From an uncultured Mucilaginibacter sp. (GTDB lineage Bacteria; Bacteroidota; Bacteroidia; Sphingobacteriales; Sphingobacteriaceae), in the NCBI GenBank assembly GCA_903915155.1, contig CAIWRU010000081.1, positions 1 through 38,175 of the forward strand: 38,175 nt of DNA, in the 5' to 3' direction. This document shows, one piece after another, positions 1 to 7,058 of the stretch. The translations under genes were made by a program, and so were the position numbers. The notes beneath the pieces are model-generated. The model was not told the DNA's origin and ran no database searches. It saw nothing but the letters and a program-made list of their open reading frames with translations. The number at the start of each line of letters is the position of its first letter. Positions within the stretch are counted from its first letter, which is position 1.

Positions 1-84
1 AAAGTCTCCCCTACCGGGGGAGATTATTCGCAAATAATTAATTTTAAGCGGAGCTCATGAAGGCTTCGCCGTTTAGAGGGGGCT
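1..84. repeat. Type A C-rich palindromic element, split by a ~47-bp insertion
   Basis: Bases 1-25 and 73-84 together are the reverse complement of the type A arm found intact at 12096-12131 and 35055-35090. Here the arm is interrupted at 26-72 by unrelated sequence that includes a small palindrome (GAAGGCTTC). The G-rich end stops four bases before the histidine kinase start, so its purine run (75-82) lies where a ribosome binding site would be. Confidence 0.6.
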
Positions 85-88
85 GATT

Positions 89-958
89 ATGAAACGTTCG
101 TTAGTTATTTTTTATGCGGTGGTCATTTATGCCATTGCCGAATTATTTTGGTGGGGCTATCAACTGGTGACCCTACAGCCTAACCATATTGGAATGGTAT
201 TGAGCGAAGGCACCATGTTTTTCCTGGTATTCGCGTTTGGTGCATATAGTTTGCATAATGCCCTTAACCGCGAGAAGACATTGCAGGAGCAGAAAAAGAA
301 TTTCCTGCTATCGGTAACGCATGAATTGAAATCGCCGCTGGCATCCATTAAAATATTACTGCAAACCATCCAAAAGCGTACACTTACACGCGAACAGGCC
401 CTTGATTTTATCGGCAAATCATTACTGGATATTGAAAGGCTTGACGATATGGTGGAGAATATGTTGCTGGCATCAAAAATTGATAACCGCTCCTATACAT
501 TTCCCAAAGCAAAATTCAACCTTTCTGTTTTGGTCGATGGTATAGTCAACCGCCTGCAAATTAGTAAATGCGACTGCAACCAACAGATAATTGATGCCGA
601 AATTGAGCCCAAGATAGAGATCACGGGCGATAAATTTGCACTTACCTCCGTAGTTACCAATTTAGTTGAAAACGCTATTAAATATTCAAATCCTTGTGAA
701 GCCGTGGTGGTAAAGCTATTTTCAAAGGATGATAAAATACACCTGCAGGTTGCCGATCATGGTATAGGTATAGCCGATGCGGAAAAAACACGTATTTTTG
801 ATCGCTTCTATCGCGTAGGCAGTGAGGAAACCCGTAACACAAAAGGAACCGGTTTGGGTTTGTTTATTGTGAAGGAAGTACTGGATAAGCACCAGGCAAC
901 CATTAGGGTTAAAGATAACCGCCCTGCGGGGAGTGTTTTTGAAGTGGTGTTTGGATAG
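89..958 (+). CDS. Membrane sensor histidine kinase
   Basis: Inner-membrane two-component kinase of 289 residues. Two membrane helices lie at about 5-23 and 42-57 with only a short loop between, so there is no real periplasmic sensor domain. The HisKA dimerisation domain follows, with the phosphorylated His78 in SVTHELKSPL. The ATPase domain shows an N box (NLVENAIKYS, 191-200), G1 (DHGIGI, 223-228), F box (RIFDRFYRVG) and G2 (GTGLGLFIVKE, from 253). The response regulator gene follows after 98 bases and is the obvious partner. The kinase is read first, the reverse of the commoner regulator-first order. The signal is unknown; with so little outside the membrane it may sense the membrane itself or a partner protein. 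The family is certain, the partner inferred. Confidence 0.93.
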   Translation: MKRSLVIFYAVVIYAIAELFWWGYQLVTLQPNHIGMVLSEGTMFFLVFAFGAYSLHNALNREKTLQEQKKNFLLSVTHELKSPLASIKILLQTIQKRTLTREQALDFIGKSLLDIERLDDMVENMLLASKIDNRSYTFPKAKFNLSVLVDGIVNRLQISKCDCNQQIIDAEIEPKIEITGDKFALTSVVTNLVENAIKYSNPCEAVVVKLFSKDDKIHLQVADHGIGIADAEKTRIFDRFYRVGSEETRNTKGTGLGLFIVKEVLDKHQATIRVKDNRPAGSVFEVVFG

Positions 959-1056
959 CAGGCATTAATTTCACGTAAGGGTAGCGAATTTTACCAATCT
1001 ATGTGATTATTAATTTAATAGAGTGGTAATTTCGTGTAACTATTTATATCATAAAT

Positions 1057-1776
1057 ATGAATTCAACCATGCCAAACAGAAAAAGAATATTACTGGCCGA
1101 AGATGAGGAACACTTGTTAGAAGCCATCAAGCTAAACCTTGAATTAGAAGGCTATAAAGTTTCGACCGCTAAAAACGGTAAAAAAGCCTCGCAGCTATTT
1201 AAAGAAGAACGTTTTAACCTGGTGATATTGGACGTAATGATGCCCGAGATTGACGGTTTTGTAGTTGCTGAAACCATCAGGCTTGAAAATACCGAAGTGC
1301 CTATCATGTTCCTTACGGCGAAAAATACCAACGAGGACAAGATTTCCGGCCTAAAAAAAGGTGCCGATGATTACCTTACCAAACCGTTTAACCTGGAGGA
1401 ACTGATATTGCGGGTAAACAACCTGGTAAAACGCAGCCTGAAAGGTGATGACCTCAAAGAATTTAACAGCTATAAAATTGGCGATAAAACCATCCACTTC
1501 AACTCATTCGAACTGGTTAATGGCGATGGTTCCATCACCCCTTTAACCAAAAAGGAAACCATGTTGTTAAAGCTGCTTATTGAGCGCCGTAACGATGCAG
1601 TATCGCGCGAGCAAATACTGGAAACCGTATGGAACTATGACGTTTACCCGTCGACCCGTACCATTGATAACTTTATACTTACTTTCCGCAAGTACTTTGA
1701 ACCCGACCCGAAAAACCCGGTTTACTTTCACTCCATACGTGGTGTAGGCTATAAATTTACCGATAACCAGCACTAA
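1057..1776 (+). CDS. OmpR/PhoB-family response regulator
   Basis: DNA-binding response regulator of 239 residues. The receiver domain (about 9-125) has the acidic pocket E15-D16-E17, phospho-acceptor Asp59 in ILDVMMPEIDG, Thr87 in FLTAK and Lys109 in LTKPF. The C-terminal part (about 143-236) is a winged helix ending in the usual SIRGVGYKF. ATG at 1057 is used; a second ATG five codons on is possible. It pairs with the kinase upstream, and the TPR membrane protein gene starts six bases after its stop, so the three are probably co-transcribed. Targets cannot be told from the sequence. Confidence 0.93.
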   Translation: MNSTMPNRKRILLAEDEEHLLEAIKLNLELEGYKVSTAKNGKKASQLFKEERFNLVILDVMMPEIDGFVVAETIRLENTEVPIMFLTAKNTNEDKISGLKKGADDYLTKPFNLEELILRVNNLVKRSLKGDDLKEFNSYKIGDKTIHFNSFELVNGDGSITPLTKKETMLLKLLIERRNDAVSREQILETVWNYDVYPSTRTIDNFILTFRKYFEPDPKNPVYFHSIRGVGYKFTDNQH

Positions 1777-1782
1777 TAATAC

Positions 1783-2310
1783 ATGTTTACAAATAACGCC
1801 CGCATAGTACTAACCGGCATTTTTTTAGCAATGGGCTTATTTTTCAGCTATCACCAGACGTATGAATTAATGGCGGCAGCTTTACTGTTCATAGTGCTGC
1901 TGATATGGGGCTATTTTAAAGAAGGCACCGTAATATTGGCCGCGAAAAGCTTCCATAAAAAGGATTATGACAAAACCGCACTGTTGCTTAGTCAGATAAG
2001 CAACCCATCGTGGCTAAGTAAAAAAAGACGCGGTTTTTATGAATTTATAATGGGCGGCGTATACCTGCAAAAGCAGGATTTTGACGAGGCCGAAAAACAT
2101 TACGAACTTGCCGCCCAATACCCACTGCGTACAGCTAATGATCATGTGGCAGCGTTGGTGCATGTAGCCAACATTAGTATAAGGCGGGGCAATTATGATA
2201 AAGCCGGGGCTTATCTTCAACTGGCCAATAAACACCAGGGTGAGGTGAAATCAAAAATGAAAGAAGTAATAGCCAAACTGGAACAGGAATTAAAACAACA
2301 TAAAAAGTAG
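1783..2310 (+). CDS. Membrane-anchored TPR-like protein
   Basis: Protein of 175 residues with two N-terminal membrane helices (about 8-22 and 27-44) and a helical cytoplasmic part. The pattern of paired helices (YDKTALLLSQI, YLQKQDFDEAEKHYELAAQY, RRGNYDKAGAYLQLANKH) is that of about three tetratricopeptide repeats, which mediate protein-protein contacts. It ends in a charged, lysine-rich helix. It starts six bases after the response regulator and is probably in its operon; hemE follows after a word-repeat gap. The specific role is unknown. The stop codon TAG (2308-2310) is itself part of the first repeat word downstream. Confidence 0.75.
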   Translation: MFTNNARIVLTGIFLAMGLFFSYHQTYELMAAALLFIVLLIWGYFKEGTVILAAKSFHKKDYDKTALLLSQISNPSWLSKKRRGFYEFIMGGVYLQKQDFDEAEKHYELAAQYPLRTANDHVAALVHVANISIRRGNYDKAGAYLQLANKHQGEVKSKMKEVIAKLEQELKQHKK

Positions 2311-2397
2311 TATCAAGTATTTAGTATCAAGTATCAAGACAAAAAAAACAAAGCCCCAAAATCTTGCCACTTGCCACTTGCCACTTGCTACTTGTAT
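2308..2397. repeat. Word repeat: tatcaag units, then five cttgcca-type heptads
   Basis: Three copies of AGTATCAAG-like words lie at 2308-2340. Five back-to-back heptads lie at 2363-2397: CTTGCCA three times, then CTTGCTA and CTTGTAT. The CTTG cores are the complement of the CAAG cores on the left, so a weak fold-back is possible. The same tatcaag word is used at 11238-11335. Confidence 0.7.
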
Positions 2398-2404
2398 CTA
2401 AAAT

Positions 2405-3424
2405 ATGAGAGATTCGTTATTAATAAAAGCAGCATTTTCTGAAAAAACAAGCCGCCCGCCGGTATGGATGATGCGCCAGGCAGGCCGGTTTATGAAGGAA
2501 TATTGGGATATAAAAAATAAATATTCTTTTCTCGAGATGTGCAAAACACCCGAGCTTGCTGCCGATGTTACCATGCTGCCTGTCGACCTGTTAGGAATTG
2601 ACGGTGCCATATTATTTTCCGATATTTTGGTTACTGCCGAAGCCATGGGCGGCGACCTGAGCTTTACCCAGGGCGTTGGCCCCCGCTTTGCTAACCCGGT
2701 ACGCACCCAAGCCGACATTGATAAACTGGACACCCAAGTGGTACACAAACTGCAATATGTAGCCGATGCCATTAAAGTGATACAGCAACGCCTTAACGGC
2801 AGCATTCCGCTCATAGGTTTTGCCGGCGCGCCATTCACCGTAATGAGCTATTTGGTTGAAGGGGGTTCATCGCGCGATTTTAAGCTCACCAAGTTAATGC
2901 TGCACAACGAGCCGGAGATGGCCCATCAATTGCTCTCAAAAATTGCCACCGTTACTGTAGATTACCTGAACCTACAAATAGCCGCCGGCGTAAATGCTGT
3001 ACAGATATTCGATAGCTGGGCGCAGGCTTTGGCGTGGGACGATTATAAAGAATTTTCGCACCGTTATATTACCGAGATCATCAGCAAGCTGAACCGCAAG
3101 GATATTCCGGTAATATCGTTCTGCAAAGGCAGCTCGGTTTTCGCTCCGCTTATGGCCGAGGCCAAACCCGATGTAATTTCGATCGACTGGAACGTTGACC
3201 TGCTTGATATTAAGCAGCGCCTGCCGAAAGGCATTGCGGTACAGGGTAACCTTGATCCGCATATTTTGTATGCCGATAAAAAAGTAATAAAAGAACGCAT
3301 CTACCGCCTGTTCGACCGTATGAAGGACGAGAACGGTTTCATATTCAACCTGGGCCACGGCATTATGCCCGATATTCCGTTTGATAATGTGAAATATGCG
3401 GTGGATATAATAAAAGAATACTAG
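2405..3424 (+). CDS. hemE: Uroporphyrinogen decarboxylase
   Basis: Cytoplasmic enzyme of haem synthesis that removes four carboxyl groups from uroporphyrinogen III to give coproporphyrinogen III. At 339 residues it has the normal family length. The N-terminal signature PPVWMMRQAGR (18-28) carries the substrate-binding arginines. FSDIL supplies the conserved Asp73, GFAGAPFT the second signature, and NLGHGI the conserved C-terminal His318. The HemJ-like gene for the protoporphyrinogen step follows, so two haem steps sit together. The stop TAG (3422-3424) is the first triplet of the long inverted repeat that fills the gap to the next gene. Confidence 0.97.
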   Translation: MRDSLLIKAAFSEKTSRPPVWMMRQAGRFMKEYWDIKNKYSFLEMCKTPELAADVTMLPVDLLGIDGAILFSDILVTAEAMGGDLSFTQGVGPRFANPVRTQADIDKLDTQVVHKLQYVADAIKVIQQRLNGSIPLIGFAGAPFTVMSYLVEGGSSRDFKLTKLMLHNEPEMAHQLLSKIATVTVDYLNLQIAAGVNAVQIFDSWAQALAWDDYKEFSHRYITEIISKLNRKDIPVISFCKGSSVFAPLMAEAKPDVISIDWNVDLLDIKQRLPKGIAVQGNLDPHILYADKKVIKERIYRLFDRMKDENGFIFNLGHGIMPDIPFDNVKYAVDIIKEY

Positions 3425-3520
3425 CCCCCCAGCCCCCTGAAGGGGGAGTAATTAAGCAAGGGGCTTATTTTATAAAAATTAATTTTAAAAAAACTCCCCC
3501 TTTAGGGGGTTGGGGGGCTA
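3422..3520. repeat. Type B G/C-block inverted repeat joining hemE to hemJ
   Basis: Two 28-base arms, 3422-3449 and 3493-3520, are complementary at 26 of 28 positions. Each arm is also partly self-complementary (CCCCCTGAAGGGGG and CCCCCTTTAGGGGG). The left arm begins with the hemE stop codon and the right arm ends on the base before the next start codon, so the element fills the gap exactly. Related elements are at 13265-13372 and, as a half copy, 17043-17068. Confidence 0.85.
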
Positions 3521-4054
3521 ATGTATCAATATATACTTGCCATACACATCATATTTGTAGTCTGCTGGATGGCGGGGCTGTTTTATATTGTGCGCCTTTT
3601 TATTTACCATACAGAGGCGCAGGACAAGCCCGAACCTGATCGCACCATTCTATCAAAACAATTTGAAATAATGGAGCGCCGGCTTTGGAATGTGATTACC
3701 ATTCCTTCTATGTACATTGTAGTAGCCGCTGGTATTACCATGTTGTTTTTGGTGCCTGGCTGGCTGCAGCAGCCTTGGCTGCATATCAAGCTTGGTTTTG
3801 TAATTCTGCTTATTATTTATCATTTCATTTGCCAGCATAAAATAAAGCAAATGCAAAAGGGCGTGTTTAAATGGACATCCACCCAGCTCCGCCTTTGGAA
3901 CGAACTGGCGACCCTGCTGTTGTTTGTGATAGTGATGTGTGCGGTGGTAAAGGATAATATCAATTGGCCCTATACCATTATAGGACTAATTATATTTGTG
4001 TTTGTTATGATATCGGCGGTGAAGATTTATAAGTACTACCGCACCAAAAAATAA
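3521..4054 (+). CDS. hemJ: HemJ-like protoporphyrinogen IX oxidase
   Basis: Integral membrane protein of 177 residues with four or five membrane helices. HemJ proteins oxidise protoporphyrinogen IX to protoporphyrin IX in bacteria lacking HemG or HemY. The N-terminal pattern AIHIIFVVCWMAGLFYIVRL with His9, a second His at 30, and the later WLHIKLG (His88, Lys90) match the family. ATG at 3521 is immediately preceded by the G-rich arm of the type B repeat, with no ordinary leader, so translation may be coupled to hemE. Its end overlaps the convergent acetyltransferase gene by 19 bases. A general CopD-like membrane protein is the alternative, but the position after hemE favours HemJ. Confidence 0.85.
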   Translation: MYQYILAIHIIFVVCWMAGLFYIVRLFIYHTEAQDKPEPDRTILSKQFEIMERRLWNVITIPSMYIVVAAGITMLFLVPGWLQQPWLHIKLGFVILLIIYHFICQHKIKQMQKGVFKWTSTQLRLWNELATLLLFVIVMCAVVKDNINWPYTIIGLIIFVFVMISAVKIYKYYRTKK

Positions 4055-4572
4055 ACCACTTCATTTCCCGCATCTTCCTTGCTTACGTAGCTGTATTCCG
4101 TATCTTCTTTAAAACCATTCCGTTTTAATAAATGTGCCGATCTTTCATTGCCTGGGTCAGTAACCCCGAGCATAGTTTTTATCCCCACCACATCAAAACC
4201 ATAGTCAATAATTTTTTCGGCGGCCTCCTGCATTAAGCCCATACCTTGAAACTCTTGGCTTAATTCATAGCCCAGGTCGGCCATATCTTTTTCAACGTCA
4301 AAGTTCCACAGGCAAATAGTACCTATCAATTTATTATCCGTCTTTAAACAAAGCACCCAGTAAAAACTTTTATTATCAGACAATAGGCCTTCTATCTTTT
4401 CTACATAAGCATAAACTTCATCAATGGATGTGGGTACCGGTCTTATCAAATACCGGTTAACTTCCGCGTTGGTGCGCAGTTGGAACAGGGTATCCGCATC
4501 GTCCATGTCAAGCCGTCTTAATAGTAAACGATCAGTTGTAAGTACGGGAAAAGGATTATTATTAATGATCAT
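4036..4572 (-). CDS. GNAT-family N-acetyltransferase (RimJ/RimL type)
   Basis: Cytoplasmic acetyltransferase of 178 residues using acetyl-CoA. The N-terminus has the RimJ/RimL pattern LTTDRLLLRRLDMDDADTLF. The acetyl-CoA loop is seen in GYELSQEFQGMGLMQEAAEK, and the C-terminal part has NERSAHLLKRNGFK, usual for proteins that acetylate N-termini or small amines. The start at 4572 is chosen because the family begins just there; the open frame runs on to 4752, but that stretch overlaps the divergent sigma factor gene and looks non-coding. Substrate unknown. Confidence 0.85.
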   Translation of the reverse strand: MIINNNPFPVLTTDRLLLRRLDMDDADTLFQLRTNAEVNRYLIRPVPTSIDEVYAYVEKIEGLLSDNKSFYWVLCLKTDNKLIGTICLWNFDVEKDMADLGYELSQEFQGMGLMQEAAEKIIDYGFDVVGIKTMLGVTDPGNERSAHLLKRNGFKEDTEYSYVSKEDAGNEVVYFLVR

Positions 4573-4649
4573 GCTATAAATATAACTGCAAATAAAATAT
4601 TTTACATACCCATGCAACCATTTACCCCCGAAATTCATCTTACCTTTAA

Positions 4650-5135
4650 ATGATGTTTTTGGAGCACAAGTACACAATTGATACACTGGTAAATAAATGT
4701 AAGGCAGGCGAGCGAAAAGCGCAGGAATTGCTTTACAAACAATTTGCAGCAAAAATGCTGGGTGTTTGCATGCGCTACGCCACTGATAGGATGGAAGCCG
4801 AAGATATGCTGCAAAACGGCTTTATCAGGGTATTTCAAAAAATGAGTGACTATAGAGGTGAAGGCTCCTTTGAAGGATGGGTAAGGCGAATAATGGTGCA
4901 CAGCTCGATAGAATATTATCGCAAGCATCATAAAATGATGCAGGCAGTTGATATGGATGAAGTGGATGAACCATCGGTTGACCCGGTGGCGATGGCTAAC
5001 CTTGACGCTAAGGACCTAATAGCGTTGATACAGCAACTTGCGCCGGGCTATCGCATAGTATTCAGCCTTTATGCAATTGAAGGCTTCTCGCATAAGGAAA
5101 TAGGCGAAATAATTGGCATAAGCGAAGGGGCATGA
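4650..5135 (+). CDS. ECF RNA polymerase sigma factor, cut short by an in-frame TGA
   Basis: Sigma-70 family extracytoplasmic-function factor. Region 2 is complete (about 22-92, with DRMEAEDMLQNGFIRVFQ and the promoter-melting stretch FEGWVRRIMVHSSIEYYRK). Region 4 begins normally (IALIQQLAPGYRIVFSLYAIEGFSHKEIGEIIGISEGA) but ends at TGA (5133-5135), in the recognition helix. The same frame continues without a shift to TAA at 5217-5219 and encodes what the family has next (KSQLSRARAILKEQVLK). A serine codon TCA would restore the usual SEGASKSQLSRAR, one base different from TGA. The anti-sigma-like gene starts inside this extension. A recent nonsense mutation, a sequencing error or read-through are all possible; without the extension, -35 recognition should be impaired. 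Confidence 0.85.
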   Translation: MMFLEHKYTIDTLVNKCKAGERKAQELLYKQFAAKMLGVCMRYATDRMEAEDMLQNGFIRVFQKMSDYRGEGSFEGWVRRIMVHSSIEYYRKHHKMMQAVDMDEVDEPSVDPVAMANLDAKDLIALIQQLAPGYRIVFSLYAIEGFSHKEIGEIIGISEGA

Positions 5136-5219
5136 AAATCGCAGTTATCAAGGGCGCGGGCGATATTAAAAGAACAAGTTTTAAAAACCAGCAGTAAGAG
5201 TTATGGAAATGCAGGATAA
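5133..5219 (+). other. In-frame continuation of the ECF sigma factor after TGA
   Basis: After the TGA the frame stays open for 27 codons to TAA at 5217-5219. It encodes the second half of the region 4 helix-turn-helix (KSQLSRARAILKEQVLK) and a short tail. It overlaps the start of the next gene (5203) by 17 bases, typical of coupled genes, which suggests the original stop was at 5219. Confidence 0.75.
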
Positions 5220-5964
5220 AGAATTTGACAACGTATTCAGCACAAAGCTGGATAACTTTGAGGTTGAACCCTCAAAGGCAGTATGGCAGGGTATTAATGA
5301 TGGCCTGGGTAATGACAACCGCAAAAAAGTATTACCATTTTTGGCCATTGCGGCGAGTATTATTGTATTGATAGCTGCGGGAGTAGTGTTTCTTACACAA
5401 AAAACAGTTAACCCGCGTGTTGTTAAAAATAGGGTAGCGGTTAATCATCCTGCAAAAATAACCCCGGCAACAACTGCCATAAAACCACAATACACTACGG
5501 TACAGGTACATGCTATTGCAACGGTTACTGTAACTAAGCCAAAGCATATTGAAAAAGGTACTATAGCAAAAGAGCCGCTAAAACATTACGCGCAAACTCT
5601 GGGTCAAACCCCGGTGCCGCTACAGCAACAACAGGTTCTGGCAACGGCAACTGTGCCTAAGAATGGTGTTGTTAAATCTGCTGTAATTGATACGGCAAAT
5701 ACGATAGCCGTAGTGCCGGTTGTACCCACGCAGGTTGATAAGCCTGCCGCAATAACTGCCCCCATACCAAATGGTGAAAAAATTGCAGAAGCGCCGTCAG
5801 TTAAAAAACACCGCATACACACCTTTGGCGATATGCTGAATGTAGTGATTGCCGCTGTTGACAAACGGAAGGATAAAGTAATTGAATTCTCCAATACCGA
5901 TGGCGATGAGTCGACTATTACAGGAGTTAACCTGGGGATAATCAAAATAAAAAAAGAAAACTAA
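5203..5964 (+). CDS. Single-pass membrane protein, putative anti-sigma factor
   Basis: Protein of 253 residues. The cytoplasmic N-terminus (FDNVFSTKLDNFEVEPSKAVW) has the short helical pattern seen in proteins encoded next to Bacteroidota ECF sigma factors. One membrane helix follows at about 43-65. A long low-complexity periplasmic stretch rich in Val, Ala, Thr, Pro and Lys (about 70-200) ends in a better-ordered C-terminus (HTFGDMLNVVIAAVDKRKDK and GVNLGIIKIKKEN). From the topology and position between a sigma factor and an outer-membrane barrel it probably holds the sigma factor at the membrane; this is inference, as no classical anti-sigma zinc motif is present. The downstream barrel gene starts 28 bases later. 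Confidence 0.7.
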   Translation: MEMQDKEFDNVFSTKLDNFEVEPSKAVWQGINDGLGNDNRKKVLPFLAIAASIIVLIAAGVVFLTQKTVNPRVVKNRVAVNHPAKITPATTAIKPQYTTVQVHAIATVTVTKPKHIEKGTIAKEPLKHYAQTLGQTPVPLQQQQVLATATVPKNGVVKSAVIDTANTIAVVPVVPTQVDKPAAITAPIPNGEKIAEAPSVKKHRIHTFGDMLNVVIAAVDKRKDKVIEFSNTDGDESTITGVNLGIIKIKKEN

Positions 5965-5992
5965 ATTCACACAACAATATAATTATACAAAC

Positions 5993-6820
5993 ATGAAACG
6001 CTTAATTTTTACTACGATACTTTGCGCGGCTGTTACCGGTGTGTTCGCCCAAAACAATGCCGACACTACTAAAGCTGCCACTGACACCATTAAACACAAA
6101 AAAGGACATAGCCTTAAATTTGGTTATGGCGAAGACGCCAGTTATGTTAACATTAACAAACCGCAGGATACTACTATCCACGAGCATAAAAAAGCGCCAG
6201 GCTTTAGCTTTGGGCTCACATTTTCGCGCCTTGATCTTGGGTTGACTACGCTGATCGATAATGGCAGCTTTACCTTGTCGCCCCAAAACCAGTTCCTGCG
6301 CTATCGCTCATGGAAGTCGAGCAATAATGGCTTCGACGTGATACAGTTCGGTTATCGGTTCAACAGCACCTTCAAAATTTACTTGTCGGGAGGGTTCGAC
6401 TGGACATTGCTGCGCCTGCGCGATAATATCACCATATTGCCAAACCAACCTGTATTAACCTATCGCCAGGATAATATCGATTATAGCAAGAACAGGTTTT
6501 CTGCTAGTTACCTGCGTATCCCATTGTCTTTTGATTTCCGCACCAAGGCAGATGCTGATGGCAATAGTGCCCACTTTGTTTTCGGCCCCGATGGCGGTTT
6601 TTTGCTCAACGGCCGTGTAAAACAAATAAGCCAGGAGAATGGCAAGCAGAAATTTGATGATAATTATCACTTTGCCACCTTCCGTTACGGTGCCTTTGTA
6701 CGTGTAGGTTATGGTGCATGGGGCATATTTGCCAAGTATTACTTTAATGATATGTTTGAGAATAGCCCGGCACAAAAGGGCTTGAAGAACTTCTCGTTCG
6801 GTATAACATTAGGCTGGTAA
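5993..6820 (+). CDS. Outer-membrane beta-barrel protein
   Basis: Exported protein of 275 residues. A signal peptide of 19 residues ends at GVFA before Gln20. The mature part begins with a Thr/Lys-rich linker and then alternates polar and hydrophobic residues in strands (SFGLTFSRLDLGLTTL, FDVIQFGYRFNSTFKIYLSG, SASYLRIPLSFDFRTK, FRYGAFVRVGYGAWGIFAKY). It ends with an aromatic residue (SFGITLGW), the usual outer-membrane insertion signal. It resembles PorT/OmpW-like eight-strand barrels. It is the last gene of the sigma / anti-sigma-like cluster and is probably both its target and sensor partner. Function unknown. Confidence 0.8.
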   Translation: MKRLIFTTILCAAVTGVFAQNNADTTKAATDTIKHKKGHSLKFGYGEDASYVNINKPQDTTIHEHKKAPGFSFGLTFSRLDLGLTTLIDNGSFTLSPQNQFLRYRSWKSSNNGFDVIQFGYRFNSTFKIYLSGGFDWTLLRLRDNITILPNQPVLTYRQDNIDYSKNRFSASYLRIPLSFDFRTKADADGNSAHFVFGPDGGFLLNGRVKQISQENGKQKFDDNYHFATFRYGAFVRVGYGAWGIFAKYYFNDMFENSPAQKGLKNFSFGITLGW

Positions 6821-6848
6821 TATACTATTGGGTGAGCCGATAATGTAG

Positions 6849-7022
6849 CGTACCTAAGGCACGCAAAATGGTTTTAAATGATATTTGCTACCAACATTTA
6901 ACCCCTGGGGTTATTCTAAAACCATAAAGCAAATTGATTTTTAACCATGCTCCGTAGGAGCAAAATGTTGGTAGAAAAAATATTAATGCGGTAGTATTCG
7001 TTCCGTAGGTACGAAACTCCGC
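6849..7022. repeat. Composite palindromic repeat cluster with interleaved stems
   Basis: Three small hairpins share a CC-N-GG centre: 6849-6865, GCTCCGTAGGAGC at 6949-6961, and the TTCGT/ACGAA hairpin at 6997-7015. Around them are a 12-bp perfect inverted pair (CTACCAACATTT at 6888-6899 with 6963-6974), a 9-bp pair (ATGGTTTTA at 6868-6876 with 6917-6925) and the palindrome AACCCCTGGGGTT at 6900-6912. The 12-bp and 9-bp pairs cross, so they either exclude each other or form a pseudoknot. The space between 6821 and 7044 has no gene. Confidence 0.7.
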
Positions 7023-7044
7023 ACAATGCTTTCGTGGTTTTGCG

Positions 7045-7052
7045 TATCTTTG
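7045..7052 (+). promoter_or_regulatory. Bacteroidota -7 box for the ABC ATPase gene
   Basis: TATCTTTG matches TAnnTTTG exactly. It ends six bases before the ATG at 7059, so the transcript would have almost no leader. No good -33 box is seen. The position argues against the longer frame that opens at 7026. Confidence 0.6.
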
Positions 7053-7058
7053 ATCCCA

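Noticed and set aside
2363..2397. Tandem heptads as a CRISPR or minisatellite array
   Set aside because: Units of 7 bases without spacers and without cas genes; no CRISPR features anywhere in the window.
4573..4752. Longer GNAT protein starting at 4752
   Set aside because: The extension overlaps the sigma factor gene on the other strand and has no family similarity; the domain starts at 4572.
5133..5135. TGA read as selenocysteine
   Set aside because: The family has serine at this place, no cysteine homologue is known to me, and Bacteroidota of this type usually lack the system. A point mutation or error is simpler.
5604..5945. Antisense frame of 113 codons in the anti-sigma-like gene
   Set aside because: A shadow of the low-complexity Val/Thr/Ala region; no start context or known motif.
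7026..7058. ABC ATPase start at 7026
   Set aside because: The exact -7 box at 7045-7052 lies inside this stretch; 7059 fits the family and the promoter.
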